NCBI GenBank assembly: GCA_018715855.1
Contig: DVKW01000175.1
Span: 1-10,677, forward strand
Reading direction: 5' to 3'
From: Candidatus Galligastranaerophilus intestinigallinarum
GTDB lineage: Bacteria; Cyanobacteriota; Vampirovibrionia; Gastranaerophilales; Gastranaerophilaceae
DNA: 10,677 nucleotides
A program made the translations under genes and the position numbers. Positions 6,190 to 10,677 of the stretch are shown here, piece by piece. The notes under the pieces were generated by a model. The model did not search any database. It was not told where the DNA came from and worked only from the letters and a program-made list of their open reading frames with translations. How positions within the stretch are numbered: the stretch's first letter is position 1; the number at the start of each line of letters is the position of its first letter.

Positions 6190-7815
6190 ATGTCTTTAAA
6201 TAAACTTCAAATAAAGGCAAAAATATTTGAAATAATTAATCCTTTAAGAAATTTAGATGCAATTGATGACAGGATTATTTCAAAAGTAATTAAAGAGATA
6301 AAATCAATTAAAGATGCCGATTTTGAATTTATTGCAAGAATTTTAATTAAAGAAGCAGATATAAAAACAACAAAAAGCGCAGGGGCATTTTTATATATAG
6401 CTGAAAATTTGGCACCTGAATCTTTTGTTGAATTAATTTTAAACGAATTAAATTCAAACAAAATTCCTGATGAAAAGAAAATGTTTTTCTTAAACATTTT
6501 ATCGGGGCTCGGAATTAAATTTAACCCTGAAGATATTAACAGCTATTTAAAAAACCCTGATGAAGCTATAAATAATGAAACATCAAGGTTTTTGGAATGC
6601 GCCAAAATAGACCCTGAAGCGCAAATAGACTTTTTGGATTTTTATTTTTCATCTGATGCTCCCGATAAAAAAGAGCTCATAAATTCCGTTGTAAGAGATT
6701 TTGAAGGCGACAGGCTTATAAACATTTTATCCCCGCTTGTGCTTAGTGCAGATGACAAAGAAACGGTGGAATTTTGTTTAAATATAATGGAAAAACAAAA
6801 ATCTTTACTTTCCTATAAGCCGCTAAAATATCTTTCAAGCCTAAAATCAGCAGGTAAAATTCAAAAAAAGGCGTTTAAAATTTTACAAAAAATGCAAATG
6901 TCGGGGTTTTACACTAAAAACAAACTGTATAGCTTCTATAAAGAACTTTTAAAAGATTTTGAAGCACCAACCGCTGCCATTACAACGCCCGATGGCAACT
7001 CAAATTTTTCAGTTTTAATTTCAAGAAAAACTTTAAAAGGAACTTGTTTTTTGTTTTTTATTGCAATAAACATTGAACTTGGGCCTTTTTCTTGTTTTGG
7101 TTTTTCATCTTTAACGGAAAATGACCACGACACAATTATAAAAAGGTTTTTCACATCAAAAGAAAGGTTTTTTATTCCCGCAAACGAAGCAAAAACCATT
7201 TTATATGAGCTAACTTTAAAAAGAATTTCATTAAATAAAATTATCCCATATGAATATTTTTGCTGGGAAAGGCTTTTAGATGACATTGAACCGGTTGATA
7301 AAAGTTTATATGAAATTTTGGAAAATAACATTAAAAAGACAAAAACAGATGAAAAGAATAAAAATTTAATTGAAAATTCGCCTTATATTGAAAACTGGTT
7401 TTTCAGATATTCTAAAAATTCGCCCTATTTTTCAAATTTAATGGATGAAATTTTAAAATTAAAAGATGATGAAATTTACAAGACAAACAGCCTTGTAGAA
7501 GAATTTTCAAACAATGAAATTTTACAAGAAAACATTAAAAACAGGTTAAAATTTCTTGCATATTGCTTTAATTCAAACAACAAAAAGGAATTAGCAAGTG
7601 CGTTTTATTCTTTAATTTTTGATGAAAATGAATTTAAAAACTTTGTGAAAAACATTTTAAAAAGAAGCGTTTATGAATTTGCGCTTATGCTAAATCTGCC
7701 CAAAAAAGAAGAAAACGGGCTTTTTAACAAACCCGAAAACAAAAAAGAAAATAAAAAAGCAAAAGTTATTATAAACTTTGTTGAAAAAGAATGGATAGAA
7801 AAAAATGGAAATTAA
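6190..7815 (+). CDS. Hypothetical 541-residue helical protein (HEAT-like N-terminal half)
   Basis: I do not recognise the family. Residues 1-255 are a string of amphipathic helices of about 30-40 residue period (for example 25-55, 60-87, 95-107, 125-153, 160-183, 190-230), resembling a HEAT/ARM-like solenoid. Residues 270-320 are different: a probable beta-rich segment (SNFSVLISRKTLKGTCFLFFIAINIELGPF) with short aromatic strands. The C-terminal half (325-500) is again helical and Lys/Glu/Asn-rich, ending in a charged linker (503-525) and a short hydrophobic helix. There is no signal peptide or clear membrane span; the FLFFIAINI stretch is too short. ATG at 6190 directly abuts the previous stop, with GGGGAG (6173-6178) upstream, and the 3' end overlaps yqgF by 11 bp. 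Its place in the operon suggests a cytoplasmic role linked to replication, repair or RNA processing, which is inference only. Confidence 0.75.
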   Translation: MSLNKLQIKAKIFEIINPLRNLDAIDDRIISKVIKEIKSIKDADFEFIARILIKEADIKTTKSAGAFLYIAENLAPESFVELILNELNSNKIPDEKKMFFLNILSGLGIKFNPEDINSYLKNPDEAINNETSRFLECAKIDPEAQIDFLDFYFSSDAPDKKELINSVVRDFEGDRLINILSPLVLSADDKETVEFCLNIMEKQKSLLSYKPLKYLSSLKSAGKIQKKAFKILQKMQMSGFYTKNKLYSFYKELLKDFEAPTAAITTPDGNSNFSVLISRKTLKGTCFLFFIAINIELGPFSCFGFSSLTENDHDTIIKRFFTSKERFFIPANEAKTILYELTLKRISLNKIIPYEYFCWERLLDDIEPVDKSLYEILENNIKKTKTDEKNKNLIENSPYIENWFFRYSKNSPYFSNLMDEILKLKDDEIYKTNSLVEEFSNNEILQENIKNRLKFLAYCFNSNNKKELASAFYSLIFDENEFKNFVKNILKRSVYEFALMLNLPKKEENGLFNKPENKKENKKAKVIINFVEKEWIEKNGN

Positions 7816-8224
7816 AGAAAGAGTTTTAGCGCTTGACGTTGGCGACAAAAGAATTGGCGTTGCCGTTTCAGACCCGTTTTTTCTTTTTGCAACAGGTTTA
7901 AAGGTTATAATTCGTGAAAATGACAACAAGGCACTTGAAGAAATTAAAGAAATCTGTCAAACTTATAAAATAAAAAAAATTGTTGTGGGGCTTCCTTATA
8001 ATATGGATGGCACCATTGGCGCTCAGGCCAAAAAAACCGTTAAATTTACGGAAAAACTTGAGAATGATTTTGAAATAATATACAGAGATGAAAGGCTAAC
8101 TTATTTTGAAGCGGAAGAAATGCTAAAAAAAGAAAACAAAAAATATACAAAAAATAAAGGCCTTGTAGATATTAAAGCAGCCTGCATAATTTTACAATCA
8201 TATATAGGAGAACAAAATGGATAA
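7805..8224 (+). CDS. yqgF: YqgF/RuvX family nuclease (putative pre-16S rRNA nuclease / Holliday junction resolvase)
   Basis: YqgF has an RNase H-like fold; it matures the 5' end of 16S rRNA in E. coli, and related proteins resolve Holliday junctions. The 139-residue length is typical. Motifs: LALDVGDKRIGVAVSD at 8-23 with catalytic D11, VVGLPYNMDGTIG at 60-72, RDERLTYFEAEEML at 94-107 with E96, and VDIKAACIILQSYI at 121-134 with D122. All expected acidic residues are present, so it should be active. ATG at 7805 lies inside the end of the preceding gene (11-bp overlap), and its stop overlaps the next start by eight bases, so translation is coupled on both sides. Which of the two activities applies is not decidable here. 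Confidence 0.92.
   Translation: MEIKERVLALDVGDKRIGVAVSDPFFLFATGLKVIIRENDNKALEEIKEICQTYKIKKIVVGLPYNMDGTIGAQAKKTVKFTEKLENDFEIIYRDERLTYFEAEEMLKKENKKYTKNKGLVDIKAACIILQSYIGEQNG
8206..8210 (+). promoter_or_regulatory. Ribosome binding site of the DUF1292 gene inside yqgF
   Basis: AGGAG lies six bases before the ATG at 8217, within the final codons of yqgF. The strong site suggests independent as well as coupled initiation. Confidence 0.65.
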
Positions 8225-8528
8225 CAATACGGAAGAATTGCAAATTATTAAAACAGTTGGCGAAAACGGCGAAGAAGTTGAATTAAAACTTTTAGACATA
8301 GTAACGGTTGATGATAAAGACTATGCGCTTTTGTTGCCTGTTGATGAAGAAGCAAACGAAGACAGCGAAGTTGTTTTAATGAGATTAAAAAAAGAAGGTG
8401 AAGAATATCTTTTTGAAACAATTGACGATGACGATGAATTCAATGAAATTGCAAAAATTTTATCGGAAGATGACGAATGTGAATGCGAATGCGGTGATGA
8501 TTGCGACTGCGGCTGCCACAACCACTAA
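8217..8528 (+). CDS. DUF1292 (YrzB-like) small acidic protein with Cys/His-rich tail
   Basis: The first about 80 residues match the DUF1292 pattern: a short acidic beta-rich domain with VELKLLDIVTVDDKDYALLL (21-40), EVVLMRLKKEGEEYLFETI (51-69) and a helix DDEFNEIAKIL (72-82). In Firmicutes DUF1292 genes such as yrzB sit next to yqgF, which agrees with this arrangement; the molecular function is unknown. Unusual is the tail at 87-103, ECECECGDDCDCGCHNH, with six cysteines (C88, C90, C92, C96, C98, C100) and two histidines (H101, H103), suggesting metal binding. Strongly acidic overall. ATG at 8217 overlaps the yqgF stop by eight bases. It is the last gene of the operon; an intrinsic terminator follows within 15 bases of the stop. 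Confidence 0.8.
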   Translation: MDNNTEELQIIKTVGENGEEVELKLLDIVTVDDKDYALLLPVDEEANEDSEVVLMRLKKEGEEYLFETIDDDDEFNEIAKILSEDDECECECGDDCDCGCHNH

Positions 8529-8538
8529 TTTTAAATTT

Positions 8539-8569
8539 TAAGGGGGTAATTAAACCCCCTTATTTTTTT
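8539..8569 (+). terminator. Intrinsic terminator of the rightward operon
   Basis: An 8-bp stem (TAAGGGGG 8539-8546 / CCCCCTTA 8555-8562) with an 8-base loop, or nine pairs with a 6-base loop, is followed by seven T (8563-8569). It lies 11 bases after the DUF1292 stop. For the convergent glyA transcript the same hairpin is followed only by AAAATTTAAAA, so termination in that direction is less certain. Confidence 0.9.
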
Positions 8570-9821
8570 ATGCTTCACATTTTGCTAAGAGTTCAGGATA
8601 CAAAGGAAATTCATCGCAAAGCTTTTGTGTTCTTTTTCTTAAATTTTCTTTTGTATCTTTCTTTAAAATGCAATCTGCAATAATTTTGCCGATTTCTACC
8701 ATTTCATTTTCCTTAAACCCTCTTGTTGTTGCTGCAGGAACGCCAATTCTGACCCCTGAAGTTACAAAAGGCGATTTAGGGTCATTTGGAACGGTGTTCT
8801 TATTTGCGGTTATGCCGATTTCTTCCAGTTCATTTGCAACATCTTTGCCTGTTTTATCAAGCTTTATAAGGTTGACTGTCATAAGGTGGTTTTCTGTTCC
8901 GTTTCCAACAATATCAATACCTTCTTTCATCAAGGTTTCAGCCAAAACTTTTGCATTTTTAATAATTTGGTTTGCATAGTCAATAAATTCAGGCTTAAGA
9001 GCTTCTAATAACGCAACCGCTTTTGCTGCAATCACATGTTCTAAAGGCCCGCCTTGAATTCCCGGGAAAACCGCTTTGTCTATTCCTTGGGCGTGTTCTT
9101 CTTTGCACATAATAATGCCGCCCCTTGGGCCTCTTAGGGTTTTATGGGTTGTTGTTGTTACAAAATCCGCATAAGGAACAGGGCTTGGGTGAACTCCGCC
9201 TGCAACAAGCGCTGCAATGTGGGCAATATCTGCCATTAAATATGCGCCAACTTTATCTGCAATTTCTCTAAATCTTCTGAAATCAATAATTTTAGAATAG
9301 TTGCTTGCACCTGCAATAATTAACTTGGGTTTGTTTTCAACGGCCAACTTTTCAAGCTCATCATAATCTATTTCGCCGTTTTCGTTCACACCATAGCTTA
9401 CTATGTTAAAATAAAGCCCCGAAAAATTAACGGGTGAACCGTGGGTTAAGTGCCCGCCGTTTGATAAATCCATTCCCATAACGGTATCGCCATATTTAAG
9501 AGCGTATAAAAAAACAGCCATATTTGCTTGAGCGCCGCTATGAGGCTGAACATTAGCGTGGTCGCAACCAAAAAGCTTTTTGCACCTTTCAACTGCCAAT
9601 TCTTCAATTTTATCAACATTTTCGCAGCCGTTATAAAACCTTTTATAAGGTTTTCCTTCAGCATATTTATTTGTTAAAACGCTTCCTTGAGCTGCCATAA
9701 CTGCAGTTGATGTAAAATTTTCGGACGCAATTAATTCTATTGTATTTTGCTGCCTTTTTAATTCAGCTTCAATTAAATTAGCAACTTCAACATCTTCTTT
9801 TCTTATAACATCAAGTTCCAT
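8568..9821 (-). CDS. glyA: Serine hydroxymethyltransferase (PLP-dependent)
   Basis: GlyA interconverts serine and tetrahydrofolate with glycine and 5,10-methylenetetrahydrofolate, the main cytoplasmic source of one-carbon units. The 417-residue length equals E. coli GlyA. Active-site residues are present: PLP-lysine K227 in TTTTHKTL (222-229), Y53, E55, Y63, H124 in GGHLTHGSPVNFSG, D198 and H201 in MADIAHIA, and R358 in TSGVRIG. Some normally constant positions differ: the usual GYPGKRYYGG reads GKPYKRFYNG (56-65), the usual AHIAGLVA reads AHIAALVA (200-207), and N121 replaces the common His two residues before GGH. ATG at 9819-9821 is preceded by GGGGGTAGG with a five-base spacer. Convergent with the operon at 5399-8528 (stop codon 8568-8570 lies at the end of its terminator T-run) and divergent from typA. 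A variant SHMT of altered specificity is possible but less likely than ordinary GlyA. Confidence 0.95.
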   Translation of the reverse strand: MELDVIRKEDVEVANLIEAELKRQQNTIELIASENFTSTAVMAAQGSVLTNKYAEGKPYKRFYNGCENVDKIEELAVERCKKLFGCDHANVQPHSGAQANMAVFLYALKYGDTVMGMDLSNGGHLTHGSPVNFSGLYFNIVSYGVNENGEIDYDELEKLAVENKPKLIIAGASNYSKIIDFRRFREIADKVGAYLMADIAHIAALVAGGVHPSPVPYADFVTTTTHKTLRGPRGGIIMCKEEHAQGIDKAVFPGIQGGPLEHVIAAKAVALLEALKPEFIDYANQIIKNAKVLAETLMKEGIDIVGNGTENHLMTVNLIKLDKTGKDVANELEEIGITANKNTVPNDPKSPFVTSGVRIGVPAATTRGFKENEMVEIGKIIADCILKKDTKENLRKRTQKLCDEFPLYPELLAKCEA

Positions 9822-9896
9822 TTAAACCTACCCCCATTAAAATAATATTTATTAAATTTTACTTTCAAATAGAATAATAGTAAAGTTAAGTTTTTT

Positions 9897-9905
9897 TGTT
9901 ATAAA
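9897..9905 (+). promoter_or_regulatory. Possible extended -10 promoter of typA
   Basis: TGTTATAAA matches the extended -10 pattern TGnTATAAT with five of six core bases (9900-9905). No good -35 box lies 17 bp upstream, which extended -10 promoters can tolerate. Transcription would start near 9912, about 32 bases before the typA ATG. I see no convincing glyA promoter in the other direction; TTGAAA at 9868-9863 has only a poorly spaced partner. Confidence 0.4.
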
Positions 9906-9943
9906 ATATTTTAGTAAACAATAACTATCAGGATTAACAACAT

Positions 9944-10677
9944 ATGAAAAAGAAAAATATCAGAAACATTGCAATTATTGCCCATGTTGACCATGGCAAA
10001 ACAACGCTTGTAGATTGCATTTTGCAGCAAACAGGTGTTTTTAAAGAACACCAAGAAGCAGGTGTTTGTGTTTTAGACAATAACGACATTGAACGTGAAC
10101 GCGGCATTACTATTTTATCAAAGAACGTTTCAGTTAATTATAAGGGTGTAAAAATTAATGTTGTAGACACCCCCGGCCACGCAGATTTTGGCGGCGAAGT
10201 TGAAAGGGTTCTTGGTATGGTAGATGGCGCCCTTTTAATCGTAGATGCTCAAGAAGGCCCAATGCCGCAAACAAGGTTTGTTCTATCAAAAGCACTTGAA
10301 ATGGGCTTAAAAATAATTCTTGTTGTAAATAAAATCGACAAACAAGGGGCAGACCCAAACGGCACAATAGATAAAGTTTTTGACCTTTTTACGGAATTAA
10401 CCGATAACGAAGAACTAATTGATTTTCCAATCATCTATGCAAGTTCTCTTCATAAATTTGCAAAAAAAGAATTAGAAGATGAATCAGACAATATAATTCC
10501 ATTGTTAGATTGCATTTTAGAAAACATTAAGCCCCCAAAAGGCGATGAAGAAGCCACTTTGCAATTCCAAGCAACCACATTGGATTACAATGAATATGTT
10601 GGAAGAATTGCAATCGGAAGAATTATAAACGGCAAGATTAAATCACAAGATACGGTAACTTTAATTAAATCGGATGG
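9944..10677 (+). CDS. typA: Ribosome-binding GTPase TypA/BipA, C-terminus cut by window edge
   Basis: TypA/BipA is an EF-G-like translational GTPase acting in 50S subunit assembly and in cold or stress growth. The first 244 codons of the usual about 600 are visible. GTPase motifs: G1 AHVDHGKT (13-20), G2 RGITI (53-57), G3 DTPGHADFGGEVERVL (75-90, the GGEVER form is typical of TypA rather than LepA), G4 NKID (129-132) and G5 region YASSLH (165-170), where most TypA proteins have YASAL. Domain II begins near residue 205 (FQATTLDYNEYVGRIAIGRI). The ATG at 9944 gives the family N-terminus; AGGA (9930-9933) lies ten bases upstream, slightly long. Divergent from glyA across 122 bp. Confidence 0.95.
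   Translation, partial: MKKKNIRNIAIIAHVDHGKTTLVDCILQQTGVFKEHQEAGVCVLDNNDIERERGITILSKNVSVNYKGVKINVVDTPGHADFGGEVERVLGMVDGALLIVDAQEGPMPQTRFVLSKALEMGLKIILVVNKIDKQGADPNGTIDKVFDLFTELTDNEELIDFPIIYASSLHKFAKKELEDESDNIIPLLDCILENIKPPKGDEEATLQFQATTLDYNEYVGRIAIGRIINGKIKSQDTVTLIKSD

Noticed and set aside
6936..7929. Antisense reading frames opposite the 541-residue gene and yqgF
   Set aside because: They are Phe/Ser-rich shadows of Lys/Glu-rich coding sequence on the plus strand.
8321..8521. Ser-rich minus-strand reading frame opposite the DUF1292 gene
   Set aside because: It is the complement of acidic Asp/Glu codons; the plus-strand protein matches a known domain and has a ribosome site.
8668..8979. 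103-codon plus-strand frame inside glyA
   Set aside because: It is antisense to the conserved SHMT C-terminal domain.
10155..10434. Minus-strand reading frames within typA
   Set aside because: They are shadows of the TypA GTPase domain, without ribosome sites or recognisable motifs.

Overview
The window is AT-rich bacterial chromosome, densely packed with genes on both strands. No gene-free gap is longer than about 205 bp, and I see no tRNA, rRNA, CRISPR array, transposase or phage gene. Low GC, a DciA-type helicase loader protein, a YqgF-DUF1292 gene pair and the divergent residues of the housekeeping proteins fit a low-GC, possibly host-associated bacterium. A Vampirovibrionia/Gastranaerophilales (non-photosynthetic cyanobacterial) lineage is my best guess. 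A Firmicutes-like or other deep-branching group cannot be excluded from sequence alone.

Layout, left to right. (1) Positions 1-5194, minus strand: a 96-residue orphan gene (4904-5194), then lepA (3022-4824), then two tandem paralogous genes for polytopic membrane proteins that look like GT-C (GT39-type) glycosyltransferases (960-3020, and 960 running off the left edge). lepA and the first membrane gene are 1 bp apart, and the two membrane genes overlap by 1 bp (TAATG), so these three are probably one transcript with coupled translation. (2) Positions 5195-5398: divergent control region, with a clear sigma-70 promoter (TTGATT-N17-TATAAT) facing right behind phased A-tracts. (3) Positions 5399-8528, plus strand: a compact five-gene operon (DciA/DUF721, a free-standing ClpX-type zinc finger, a 541-residue unknown helical protein, YqgF/RuvX, and a DUF1292 protein with a cysteine/histidine tail) ending at a clear intrinsic terminator (8539-8569). 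(4) Positions 8568-9821, minus strand: glyA (serine hydroxymethyltransferase), convergent with the operon. (5) Positions 9944-10677, plus strand: the first 244 codons of typA/bipA, divergent from glyA across 122 bp.

Most genes are housekeeping: translation GTPases (LepA, TypA), rRNA maturation or recombination (YqgF), replicative helicase loading (DciA) and one-carbon metabolism (GlyA). The less ordinary parts are the tandem glycosyltransferase duplication attached to lepA, the stand-alone ClpX-like zinc finger, the unknown 541-residue protein, the metal-binding-looking tail on the DUF1292 protein, and the Asp-free 96-residue orphan. I do not see a clear new defence or mobile system.
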